Positions 21,264-32,100 of a stretch of DNA of 64,000 nt are shown here, piece after piece. Source of the DNA: Guillardia theta CCMP2712. Lineage: Eukaryota; Cryptophyceae; Pyrenomonadales; Geminigeraceae. The notes under the pieces are model-generated. The model did no database searches. It was given only the letters and a program-made list of their open reading frames with translations, and had not been told where the DNA came from. Positions within the stretch are counted from its first letter, which is position 1. Each line of letters begins with the position of its first letter. The stretch is from assembly GCF_000315625.1 (NCBI RefSeq), contig NW_005434625.1, forward strand, positions 255,513-319,512. Reading direction: 5' to 3'. The position numbers and the translations under genes are program-made.

Positions 21264-22747
21264 ATGCTACTCAGTAAAATCACTCCGGCAGGACCTTCGG
21301 CGACAGGTTTCAAAAGGCCCCGGCCCCGAGACGGGCAGCAAGGAGGGACGGAGAGCATGGAAGAGTTGTTTCTGCTTCGTGGAAGCTCAGGCTTTAGGAA
21401 GAGGTTGCAAGAGACAGAACGAGAGTCTGATCAAGGACAAGCAGATGAGGCTGGTGTAGAAGCGAAGGGCGACCATTGGCTAGCGTTGCATGTCGTTCGA
21501 AAGATTCCTCCTGAGCAGAGGAGGATGCTCAGGCGCAATGCTATCCTGCGGCAGAGGGCGGTTGAACGTGAAGTTACCTGCCACCGGCCTCAGAGCGGGA
21601 GCCAACTGTCCGAGGTTGGCCTGTTAAGAATTCGCTCCGCAGCTTCAAACAATCTTGGCAGCAGGTATCCTTGTGGCGCAGGCCCAACTTTAGGAGCAAG
21701 TAGTCAGTTGATGCACGGGAAGGCGGATGCTGCAAAGATATCCGCGGCTGAGGTTCTGCAGAGCATTTGTAGACGTAAGATTTTTCTAGATTTCGCGCGG
21801 GAGATTCTGCCGTCCGGCATGCAACCTTTTCCTCACTCCGAGAAGAGATCTCTCTCCCTGATCGATGCTGTCTTGCGTGTTCAACAATTTGCTAAAAGAA
21901 GGAGTGAGAGCATGAGAGCTCGTGATGCGAAGCGAAGAAGCTGCGCAGCATTGGTTATACAAACTTGGACGAGGCGCTGCATGGCTTTGAAGGAAAGTGA
22001 ACTTCGACGAAAAATTCATAGTCGCAACGCTTCAGTCCGGTCGATCCAGGTTGCGTTCAGATGTTTCCTTGCCCGACGACTTTACAAGTCACTACTTGCT
22101 GGCATATCCGTAGCTTCAGCTAGTGAAGAATTCGACAATGGACAAGATCAGAGTCATCAAAGTGACCTGGAATTCCAGACGAAGGAATTGCAAGAGCGCC
22201 AAACCCATGACAACTTCGCCGGTGGAATCTCGCAGCAGAGCATGGAGAACTGCACTGTAGTCGTGGTTGAAAACGACACGGAACGAGCAGATACCTTCAA
22301 TCACCTTGTCGAAGAAGCGGAAGAGGCCATGCGGTCGCAACCTGCAGGAATCGAATGGTCTAGCATGCCACCTGAGAGGCTTATCCAAGAGATCGATCGC
22401 CGGCTACAGGTCTGTACCTACTTGTTGTGTCAAACCTCTTTCGTTTGACTTGGGTATTGATTATGCCATTGCAGAGAGTGGACGAAGCGCAGAGTGCTAT
22501 GACTCAGGATATCCGTTTTCAACGGCTCCTGCAGCTGCATAGCCTGAAATCTCACTCAGTCGAATGGCGGCAGGCAGTACTTGGGCGCTTGAAAGCTGTT
22601 GAGAATCTCAAGGTACTGAAAGAACAGAGGCTTGAGCAAATTCGTCGCGAAAAGAAGGAACTAGAACAACAGTTGTCGAGCTACTCGCAAGGCTCCGAGG
22701 CGCTGGCCTGTCTGAGTGTTTCGCGGCCACCCTCAGGGGCCCGGTGA
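21264..22747 (+). CDS. IQ-motif protein, probably truncated at its 3' end
   Basis: Exon 1 (21,264-22,409) and exon 2 (22,475-22,747) join in phase across a 65-nt intron, giving 472 aa. Two IQ-like calmodulin-binding segments lie at about residues 228-265 (ALVIQTWTRRCMALK and VRSIQVAFRCFLARRLY). The N-terminal 200 residues hold basic, low-similarity sequence (DHWLALHVVRKIPPEQRRM). Exon 2 is helical and ends in a coiled coil (EQIRREKKELEQQLSSYSQ). The last 16 codons read into a GC-rich island, so the original C-terminus may have been lost by insertion. The whole gene sits in the spacer of the inverted duplication. No catalytic domain is seen. Confidence 0.65.
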
Positions 22748-23400
22748 CCGTGGGCCAGAACTGTTGATGAGACTCAGGCTCCAGCGGCAGTGTACAAAAG
22801 TGGACAGTGCAGTGGCACCCCGGACAGGCATCATTCAATGCAGTGTCTTTTACTCATGAAATCACTGAGTTATCGTAGTGCCACGGTGACACTCAGGCAG
22901 CCTGGCCCAGTGGTCACAGCACTTCAGCCTACTGAGTACTGCTTCCGCTTGAAGGTCACACCGCCCGGCCGCCGGGTACAGTGGGTGGGGGGCTAGTCAC
23001 AGTTCACATAGTAGTACCGTTCAACCGTTACGTACCGCCTGAGGCTGACTCGTGGCCGGGCGGGGCGCCGCCGCGTCGCCGGAGCCCGGCTCAGCGGCCG
23101 CACCGTGCCACTGCGGCAGTGCCCAGTACCGTACCGTCGGTCACTGGCCCTTGGGCCGCTGGGCGTCCGGCGGCCTGCAGGGCCGCCCCGCGGATCCCGT
23201 GACTGCCAAGATAGGCCAAGATACGGCAACGTGACTCGGGTGACTCGGATAGCCGGACGCCGTGATGCCCCGGCACCTCGAACCTGCGGCCAATGGCTGT
23301 TGTAAGGGCCGCATCGAGTTCCCCGAGTCCTGTCACTCGTGACTTCCGAAGTTCCGGAAACCTATCAGACTGAACTTTGGAAGCCACGTGACTGCCTCGG
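22690..23400. repeat. GC-rich island in the spacer of the inverted duplication
   Basis: Starts inside the last codons of the IQ-motif gene and ends about 35 bp before the right arm. Words such as CTTCCGAAGTTCCGG recall the other islands. No credible ORF. Confidence 0.6.
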
Positions 23401-23434
23401 GGTGTAGTAAAGAAACCCGGATGACTCAGCAGAT

Positions 23435-24076
23435 CCTTCTAGACCTTCCAAAGTTCGGAGTCTGCCTCCTTTGCCAGTCGCCTAAAGCGAACATATCCGC
23501 CCCCCCGATTCCCCTTCATATTCTACAGCACCCTTGACGCCTGCAACAGATCCTACCGCATGCCATCCCAACACGATTCCTCCCATACCTCCTCCCACAC
23601 CCAAGCCCCCCCCCAGCCTAGCTGCAGGAGCTTCTCCATCGTCATGATAGACCACGGCTTCTCCCGGGCGGCTTCTCCCCGACGATCATCCTTGTTCAGC
23701 ACCTACCCAAGCGCGGCTCGACGAAGACCCGAGATCCGCAGCACGGAGACCCTGGGAGCCAAGGCAGACTGGAGGGTCACGGTACGCAGCGACGGAGCAG
23801 AGTGCCTGAGCAACATCCACGAGGCGAGGCGGAAGCGCCAGGAAGCGAGGGAGAGGAGCGACGCGCTGGTCGGCAGGGCGGGAGTGCTCGAGATTACCGC
23901 GAGATGACAGGAGATCCCTGACGAGAGACGTCGGGGGGGAGAGCAACAGCAAGAGAGGGGCGAGCAGAGGAAGCGAAGGTGTAGATAGACGAGAGAGGGA
24001 GGGAGTGAGATAATAAAGCATTGTTACGACTTACGAGTTATCGGATTGAGAGGACATGGGGCGAGACAGGCAGGAG
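23435..24076. repeat. Right arm of the 642-bp inverted duplication
   Basis: Partner of 20,485-21,126. The outer end is CAGGCAGGAG and the inner end is CCTTCTAGACC. Confidence 0.95.
23560..23907 (+). CDS. Duplicated 115-aa ORF, copy B
   Basis: Same protein as copy A at 20,654-21,001 with Ser in TVRSDGAEC. The 125 bp before the start codon are identical in both copies, so any promoter there was duplicated too. The two copies point away from each other, with the IQ-motif gene between. Function unknown. The silent-change bias is the main argument that it is a real protein. Confidence 0.5.
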   Translation: MPSQHDSSHTSSHTQAPPQPSCRSFSIVMIDHGFSRAASPRRSSLFSTYPSAARRRPEIRSTETLGAKADWRVTVRSDGAECLSNIHEARRKRQEARERSDALVGRAGVLEITAR

Positions 24077-26603
24077 GAAAGGAGGAGGAGAAGGGAGAAA
24101 GACAACATAGACTTGATCATTGCACGTATACCAGGTTGTTGTATTTGAATGAGAAGTGATTGGGGCTGCCGGAGATTATGAGCAGTGCATGTCTGTATAA
24201 GAAATGATTTGACTGTCCTACTGCACGTCAACGAGAAAGAAGATCAAGCTGGGTTGCGAGCGCGCATGATTATAGAGCAAATTGCAGTGATGCTTCAATC
24301 ATCGTGCTCTTCCTTCCTCTCATATTCTTTCCGGCTTGCCCTCTTCGGAACATTTGAAACATTTGGCCTTTGTTGGGAACTTCGGCAAATCATTCGAACC
24401 CCGCCGTCGCAATGCACAGCTTGTCTTTTCAACATCACATCGATCATGGAATCAGATTTGGGTTTGATGTTTGCCGTTATGCAGCTACATCACCACAACA
24501 TCACAACGGAGGTTGTTCCAGTCAGGCGGCTACTTTGAAAGTTTCATGCAGAGAGCCAGTGCGGCATGGTACCAAGTGTATCAGTGACTTGAGTCGTCAC
24601 CCGACAAACTGAATTACTAGGCTAACTTAACCGTGAACATTGAGTAAAAGACTATGACAGAACTCGGAAGGCAAGGGCCTTGAAGTTCGGGCCGGGCCGG
24701 GCATTCTACGGCCCTTGGCGCTGAAGGCTGCCACGGAAGGCACCGCCCGGCGCAATCCGTGACTGGCAATCGGACTCCCCATCAAGTTCTCGGATCGGGC
24801 GGACTCAGAAGTTGAAGTCACAGTGATCGGACTGCGCGCCGCAGGGCCGGGACTCAGTACAATGTCGGATTCTTCCGCGAAGCATGCAGTGCGGCCCGCC
24901 AGTCGGATCGGATCGAGTCCGATCATCGGATGTGTCGCTTTGGCCCTGCGGCGCCGGGCCGCCCGTACGGTGTTGAGGCAACTGATCAGAGCAAGCCTCA
25001 CCTCAGGTCATGTCAAGCAGTCGATGTGGCTCTGTGCACAAGCTCACGGAAAGGACAGCAACAGCTACAATACTACCCCGGGGACGACGTAGGAGGATCA
25101 CGAAGAAGCCTGACAGCAAGAACCTAGAGGACCGATGGATGGCATTACTGAGGTGATAAGCGAGTCAGCTCATACTATCCGACTCCGGTCAGTCTACGAC
25201 AGGACAGCAAGTGACAGGAATAACGGCTAGTGGGAAGTTGGAAGTATCACCCCTGCCAGTCATGGATATGAAAGGACAAGGGGTTCGATCAGAGAAGACA
25301 GTACTATCATGACTATTCTTCAGAAGCCTGTCGGCCCTACGATGAAGACACGAGACTGAGTGTCAACTCGACAGGCCCTCGAAGCGTTGGATGAGAACTT
25401 CGGAATCGAAGACCTCGTCATGTCAAGCCTATGTTTCAGCGGCAGGAAAGGGAAAGGAGAATGAGGTGAAGGGTCTCTGTGAGACTGGGTTGTTTGAAGT
25501 AAACAAGCTTGTACATCTGTACCGTCATACATCTGTACCAATCTCCTATCACCTCGGGAGTCTGTTACTTCTCGGGCTAAATCCTGGTAGTATTATTCCA
25601 GCCTCCGCTGCGCGGCCACCTCCAGTGATCATCAAGTATCATGTGACTATAGATACTTCATCACCGTGTCTACTTCGTGTAAGGAGAGAGTTCCGTGACT
25701 GGAAATCTCGACTTATGAGTCGTTCCGAGTAAGTCTAAATTGAATTCCCGGCGGAACTTCGATGCGGACTCAACTCGTCAGGACCGGCCGGGCTGCGTCC
25801 CGGAGGCTCACGGAGGCTCGGGCCGGGCCGGGCCGCCGGGAGTCGCCGCCGCCGCGACTGCGGCCGCGTGACTCCGAAGCTCCGCTCGGACCGTCCGGCT
25901 GAGTCGCCGGCTGAGTCGGACGCGGCCCCGGTTCACGGTGACAGGCTGATTTACTGAGAACTTCGGAATCCGAGGCAAGCCGTCATCAGAGGGACTACAC
26001 GGGTAGGGTGCGTCTAATTTGATATGGACCCCCCATTTTTGATCATGTACCCACCCCAACATCTACCTTGTTTACCCTACCCTGTACATCCATTCCGGTG
26101 AGCAGTTGCAGGTCAATTTGAAGGGTACTATTTGTAGAGAGATTCACTTCTAACCACCGGTACCAATTTGAATAACCGTATCCTTGGATTAGAATTTGAA
26201 ATGTAGGGTTCTTGTACCCCTGATGGATGTAACCCCACCCCTGTACTCCTCACTCCACGAACCCCCATACCTGAGAACGACCAGCCACCCGACAAAGCCC
26301 TTCAAATTATCGAAGGCGATGATTAGTTTTCACAATTTCATATATATATTACCAAATTTTGGAATTATTCGTTTTTCAATAATAATTTTTCACTGCCATC
26401 TTGTAGTTTACACACGTGTCACTCATCCATTTCCATCCATCCACCCGCCTCCGAAAATTTCCCTCAGCGCCTGTGGCGGGCCATGGATGGCGAAGGCAGA
26501 GCGTTTGAATAATGTCGATCAGCAAGAGATGGGCAGAGGATGAAAGACAGATGGAGATAGATCACAACTTATACTCGTTTGTAGATTGGAAGTGTAGAAT
26601 AGT
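24077..26603. other. Intergenic, with two GC-rich islands and a C-tract stretch
   Basis: GC-rich islands lie at about 24,660-24,980 and 25,740-25,990. The phrase AGAACTTCGGAATC occurs at about 25,392 and again at about 25,959. C-tract-punctuated sequence follows at 26,020-26,290, then AT-rich sequence. I found no exon-like reading on either strand. Confidence 0.5.
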
Positions 26604-27017
26604 TTAAGTGTATGAACTTTGCTTGGGTGCAGTGTGACGATGGCGCATAGGTACTTGCGAATCTTGTTTTTGATTTGTCGTGAGCAGGTTGCTTCTTCTC
26701 CTTGGCCTGGCAGTAGAGAACATGTCCAACTTTAGAATCAAGTTCATGAGCTGATCATACTGTTCTCGGGAAACGGCGGATTTGCTTACACAGCAAGGGA
26801 ACTTCAAAGGAGCACTGGCGGCTGAAGGCCTGTGAGGCCAACATGAAGGAAACACTCCCGATTTACCTGATTGCGCTTGCGCTTCTGACTGCATCTGCTT
26901 CGATTGCTCCATATGAGGCTTATGAGAGGAAGCTTCGGGTAATCGATGCTTCATGCATCCGTTGAATATTTGACTATCCGCACTGCAGACAGATATTTGT
27001 GACGACTTGGTAGACAA
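26604..27017 (-). CDS. Hypothetical 137-aa ORF
   Basis: Begins MSTKSSQISVCSADSQ. The first 50 codons look protein-like (polar, Gln/Ser/Lys-rich: KQMQSEAQAQSGK). A possible donor follows QAQSG, after which two frames compete, so the 3' half is unresolved. It lies head-to-head with the membrane-protein gene at 27.1 kb. No domain recognised. Confidence 0.25.
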   Translation of the reverse strand: MSTKSSQISVCSADSQIFNGCMKHRLPEASSHKPHMEQSKQMQSEAQAQSGKSGVFPSCWPHRPSAASAPLKFPCCVSKSAVSREQYDQLMNLILKLDMFSTARPRRRSNLLTTNQKQDSQVPMRHRHTAPKQSSYT

Positions 27018-27112
27018 GTTACCTTGTGAGGACGCGACGGGTCCATGGACTCACGTCTGCAAAGCTGCCGTTTCAGTGTCATGTACATGCCACCTGCTGG
27101 GCAGAGCTCTGA

Positions 27113-28551
27113 GTGACAATTATTCATCCAGGCAACACCCTGGCGTATGCCATTGTGATGTCCCGGCAGCTGCCAGAACATGTAGCCGCCTTTGCTTTGC
27201 GTGGGATTGGCAGCAACGAAGACGGGGAGAAATGGGGCATCAGGCAACAGACGATCGTCCGTCCGCTCGGCTTGTCGCTCGGACTCGCATTGTTGACTCT
27301 GGGGTAGAATGTCTTATGCATCGCATTCCAACCTGAGCGACATGCAGGAGATCGCTGTACAATCCGCTGCTGTTCTATCTTCCTGCTGTTCTTGTGGGAT
27401 ACGCTGCTATCCAGCCAGTGGTGCCATATCTTGAGAACGAGCTTGGGTATCCCGACTCGTCAGTTCGTGCTTTGTTGACTTACGATGGGAGCAGGATCTC
27501 ATCGACGTTGACGGCCATCGTTGCTTCTGCTCTGTTTGTCCTCCTTGCATACCTTCAGCGGCATGTAGTTGTGTGGCTCTTCGGACTCCTGCTGGGGTTG
27601 TTGAGTTTCATCGCCATTTTTGTTGGCACACCCTACCTCAACGATCTTCCCATCCAAGTACTCGCAAGCCTCTCTCCCTCTCCCTTGCCATTGCTGACCC
27701 ATGGGACCACCAGGTTTTGATCGGAGTCGGGATAGCGTGTGCGTTGATCGGAAGTTCTATCATGCTCTCGTTCGAGAAGACGTACCTCTGGAAGGTCTGC
27801 AAGGATGTTTGTGGCTCTCACCTCACGTAGCGATGTCCAGGTGTTGGCGTGTGCACTTGTGGGCTCGGTGTTGTTTACAGATGCGATCGGCTTGAGTCAG
27901 ATCAGCAGCTTCTTGCAATGGATGATGTGCAGCGTGCTTGTCATCTCGAGCTGTTGGCGGCAGGTCTGCAAGGGTTGTCGACCATGACGAGAGCTGAAGG
28001 GAAAAACGCAGTTGGGCCCATCCTGGTCGCGAAGGGCGAGGACGTTGGAGGAGAAGGTGAGGAGGAGGTTGCCGGTGATGTCACGTTGGCCGACGCTCTG
28101 TGTGTGCAGTCGGACAAGTCTAGTGTGAGCAGGAGGCGCTCAACAGGGTCTGATTGCGAAGTTGTAAGCATCATGTGAGGCGAGAGGGAGGCGGGTTGAT
28201 GGTTGGTGCTGCTGCAGAAAGTGAAGGATCGGAGGAGCCTCAGCGCTCTGATTCTGTCTCCGAGGAACATTCGCAAGCGGAAACCGTCAGACTCAGGGGA
28301 TGAGACGGAGGAAGAAGAGTCGAGCGAGGAGACGACGAGTGGGACTCAAGTGGAAGTCCATCGCAATATTTTCATCCGATGCATTTTGTATGTGGCCAGC
28401 AGTTTTCTTTGGATTCTACACAAGTTCATCCAGGTGGGTTTTCCCTCTCACTTTTGAGGTTCTTGTGACTGATGTGCTGGCAGCTTGTCTTCGGATTGAT
28501 TTTTGGAGCTCGATCATCAAAGGAAACCAGAAGAAAGAAAGTGAAGAATGA
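27113..28551 (+). CDS. Polytopic membrane protein of unknown family
   Basis: Exons joining in phase: up to 27,303; 27,348-27,657; 27,714-27,794; and from 27,841 (introns 44, 56 and 46 nt). Hydrophobic segments include LSLGLALLTLG, LLFYLPAVLVGYAAI, TLTAIVASALFVLLA, VVVWLFGLLLGLLSFIAIF, VLIGVGIACALIGSSIML and VLACALVGSVLF, so about six spans. Near 27,900 the frame changes in a way I could not resolve. Downstream, ADALCVQSDKSSVSRRR continues through an intron near 28,170-28,217 to an acidic linker. Then come CILYVASSFLWILHKFIQ and a last exon (LVFGLIFG) ending in a lysine-rich tail, RRKKVKNE, at 28,551. The first Met is uncertain (27,158 MSRQLPEH is plausible). Topology suggests an endomembrane protein. 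Confidence 0.55.
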
Positions 28552-29181
28552 ATGAAACCTATTCTTTTCCCAGTCAACCCTCCAGCCTTTGTCTTGTTGT
28601 GATATCATGTGGAAAATTCTGTCTCGAAGCGTCAAGTGCTTCTGCGAGAGACAAGTGCGAATGAGATCTTTCATTGGCGCAAGTTATTGGCTTCGTTTCT
28701 CCTCATCTCCTCTTCCCCGGCCGCCTCTTTCCCCTCCCTCCGTCGTCCCTGGGCTTTTTCCCTGCTGCTGTAAAACATGAGAAATACTCGAGATGTCTCG
28801 CACAGTCTCGCACCTTCAAACTTCCGAGGTCCCTTGGCCTCCTGCGCATGGTCGTCAGCGTGACATGGTTCAGCACAGAGACCCACGTGACGACTTGGGA
28901 GATGAAACTCTTCGGAAGCATCTGCGATCAATGTAAGCAGCGATGGCACAGATGAGAAGGATGAGAAAGATGAAAAGGACGAGCAAGAGGAGGAGGAGCA
29001 GGAGCAGGAGCAGGAGCAGGAGGAGGGAGATGGAGAAGGGAGATGGAGAAGGGGGAGGAGGAGACGAGAGAACGGAAGACATGAGGGCGGCAGAGCTTAC
29101 TCAGGGCATCAGCATAGTCGTCTGCAGATGCAAAAGGAGATTTTTTCTGCGGGGGAAGAACAGCAAAGGTAAGACTGTCGC
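28552..29181. other. Intergenic, one doubtful small ORF
   Basis: Contains an ORF of 47 codons at 28,793-28,936 (MSRTVSHLQTSEV) and, beyond it, an acidic Glu/Gln-rich open stretch. Neither could be tied into a gene. Confidence 0.3.
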
Positions 29182-32100
29182 TCAACCCTCTATAAAGTTT
29201 CTCACCACCACCTTCGGCTTCTTTTTCTGCCGGCTTCCTGCCTCCTCTTCCTCCTCTGCCTCCTCTGCCTGCTCCTCCTCCTCCTCGTCGTCGTCATCGT
29301 CCATCTCAAAGAACTTCTCGTTCTTCACTCTGCCGGACAGGAGTGCATTGTTGTGCTCGATATCTGCATCCCTAGTCATACCCCTCCTCATCGTCTCCTC
29401 CTCTCCCACCTGAGTCGTCCGAGTGAAGATCAGCTTCGATCTCCCGCATCATCGCCTGCTCTGCATCCCCTCGGCTCTTCGTCTTGGTCTGCTTCTCGTC
29501 CTCCTCATCGTCAAAGTCCATGTCGCTGTACCCTCCCTCGCTCTCCATGTCCTCCTCGCCGTCTCCTCCCATCATCATCCCCCCTTCACTCTCCTCCTCG
29601 CTCTCTGCGTCGCTTCCTCCCTGCCCCGCTCAACGGTCAAGATACCATCACAAGCACGCGATCTTCACCTCAAGGCTTGCCGCCTCTCCCATCCCCTCGT
29701 CCTCCATGTCATCGTCGTCGTCATCGTCGTCGGACATCTCAACCCCTGCAAAGTCTTCCGCCTCCTCCATGGCGCGCGCCGCCGCCTTCTCCTTCTCCTT
29801 CTTGACCTACGGAAAGATCGTCAGAATCTGCTGGGCTAGAGACGAATGGCAAAGAAAGAGGGAGGGAGAGAGAGGAAAGCGAGGATGGAAGGGAAAGGAC
29901 TAGGAGAGGAAGAGGGGGAGAGGGGGAGAAGAGGAGGAGAAGAGGGGGGGGAGAAGAAAAGCGGGGTAAGAGGGGGGAAGAAAGGGAAGGGGGAGGGAGG
30001 AGGGGGAGGGACGGGGGAAGGGGAAGGACGGGGANNNNNNNNNNNNNNNNNNNNNNNNNNNNNNNNNNNNNNNNNNNNNNNNNNNNNNNNNNNNNNNNNN
30101 NNNNNNNNNNNNNNNNNNNNNNNNNNNNNNNNNNGTCTTTCTCTCCCCCCATTTCTCCTCCTCCACCTGGCTCCTTGCTACCATCCTATTCTACTTGCCC
30201 TCCCCCTTCCTGCCTTCTCCTTACTTGAAGAAGAACTCCTCCGAAGGGTTAACCGACGGCGCCGCCTGCTCCAGCCAGTCTTGTGTGTTGATAGGAGCGG
30301 CGTCTCCTTTGCCTCTGGACGCCCTCTGCATGACCTGCGAGCCCTTGCTGCCGTCCGCCTCCTCCTTCTTCTTGGGGTTCTTGTAGACAAACTTGTCGAG
30401 GAAGCTGAGAAATGCAGGTGAGTATGGAGAGCTGGGAAGCGAGAAGGAGGAGGAGGAGGAGGGAGACAGGGACGACGAGGACACGGAGGAGGACGATGAC
30501 GATGACGATGACGAGGGCGAGGGCGAGGGCGGGGGCGAGGGCGGGGGCGGGGGCGAGGGCGAGGGCGAGGGCGAGGGCGGGGGCGGGGGCGAGGAAAGAA
30601 GTGTCACCGGATGGTCTGGAAGTCCTCCAGCGGGTCCCCCTGATACTCGATCTTCTTCCTCTCCTTGAGCTTGTCGGCGAAGATGCGGACGGTTGGATGG
30701 AAGTGGTTGGTAAGGATATCGATCTCCGTCACCCCCGCACCCTTGGGGCAGCAGAACTCCGGGTCTCTCTTGTAGGGGTCGTACTGCTCCAGCTCCTTCC
30801 TCTCCTCCACAACCTCCAGGTTCTCTGCCTTGGCCCTGAGCGTCTGGAGAAACAAAAGACAGGCGAGGATGTCAGCAGATCATTCCTCTCCTCTCCTCTC
30901 CTCTCCTCTCCTCTCCTCTCCTCTTCTCTTCTCTCCTCTTCTCTCCTCTCCTCTCCTCTCCTCACCTCCTTTCCCTCGTCCAGCTTCACAACCCATCGGT
31001 CGCCGTCCGAGGCCTTCACGACTCCCTCCTGCTCATTGTACTGCGTCGCCTTCACCAGGTTCTTGATCCTCACCCTCGATCCAGGCTTGATCTCAACGGC
31101 AACGGGAGGAGCAGCAGCAGCAGCAGCTGGTTTCTTGTCCGACACGATCTCGATGCCATCATCGTCCTCATCATCTACAGAGTTCTGGGGGGCGAGGGGC
31201 TGGAGGAGAAGGTCCCAGAGCTGTGGTCGGTGGCTGGTGATTTCGGAGCAGAGGATGAGAGCGCCGCAGCTGAAGGTGACGGTCGTCGTGCTTGAGACTG
31301 CAAAAAAGTGAGGAGAGAGTTTCGAATCTCCTTCTTCCCCCTTGAAACTGTTTCATTCGTCTCTCCCACCCCCTTCCTCTGTCCTCCAGTTCCTTCTCAT
31401 CGCCCATCTACCGCCATTACACCTCTTGCCTCTCATTCTCCTTTACCCCTTGCTCCCCTCCCCCTCCGATCTATCCTCCTTCTTCACGACCATCTCGTCC
31501 TCCTCTCTTTCATGTTCTCATTCAAGTCCTTAACAGCTGATCGGGCTCACCTTGCAAGAGCCTCTTCAGAAAGGAGGCAACGCGCTCCAAGTTCTTGTCG
31601 ATCTGGGCAGGAAGAATGATTGAAAGAAAGATGAAAGAACGAGAAGCCAGAGAAGAAGGAGAAGATAGACGAAGCCGAGGAGGAGGAAGACGAGGATGAA
31701 GAGGAGGAATGAAAGTGGTTTACTCTGAGGGACTTGAACAGGAGGTTGAGAAACATGGCGTGCTTGGAGGACGTTCTGAGATCTGTAGCTGCGAGCTGAA
31801 AGCACAACATGAGTGAGAGAGACATTGTAAGTAAAGTGAAGATGAGCAAGGAAGAGAAGAGGGAGGGGGAGGGGGGGGGACCTTAGAGTATAAGGCTCGA
31901 TAGTATCGAGCTGAAGGTATTCCATGGGCATCAGCTGTCGCTTGAAACAAAACCTGAGACCTCGGCTTCAGCTCTTTCTCTTCAAGTACTCGAGCTACTC
32001 CTCCTCGACCTCCTACTCCTCGACCTCCTCGACCTCCTCCTCCTCGACCTCCTCCTCCTCGACCCCCTCCTCTGCACCACCTCTCACTCCCCATCTCCTC

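Noticed and set aside
28793-28936. 47-codon ORF beginning MSRTVSHLQ
   Set aside because: Composition looks coding, but I found no splice partner or family, so it is too short to call.
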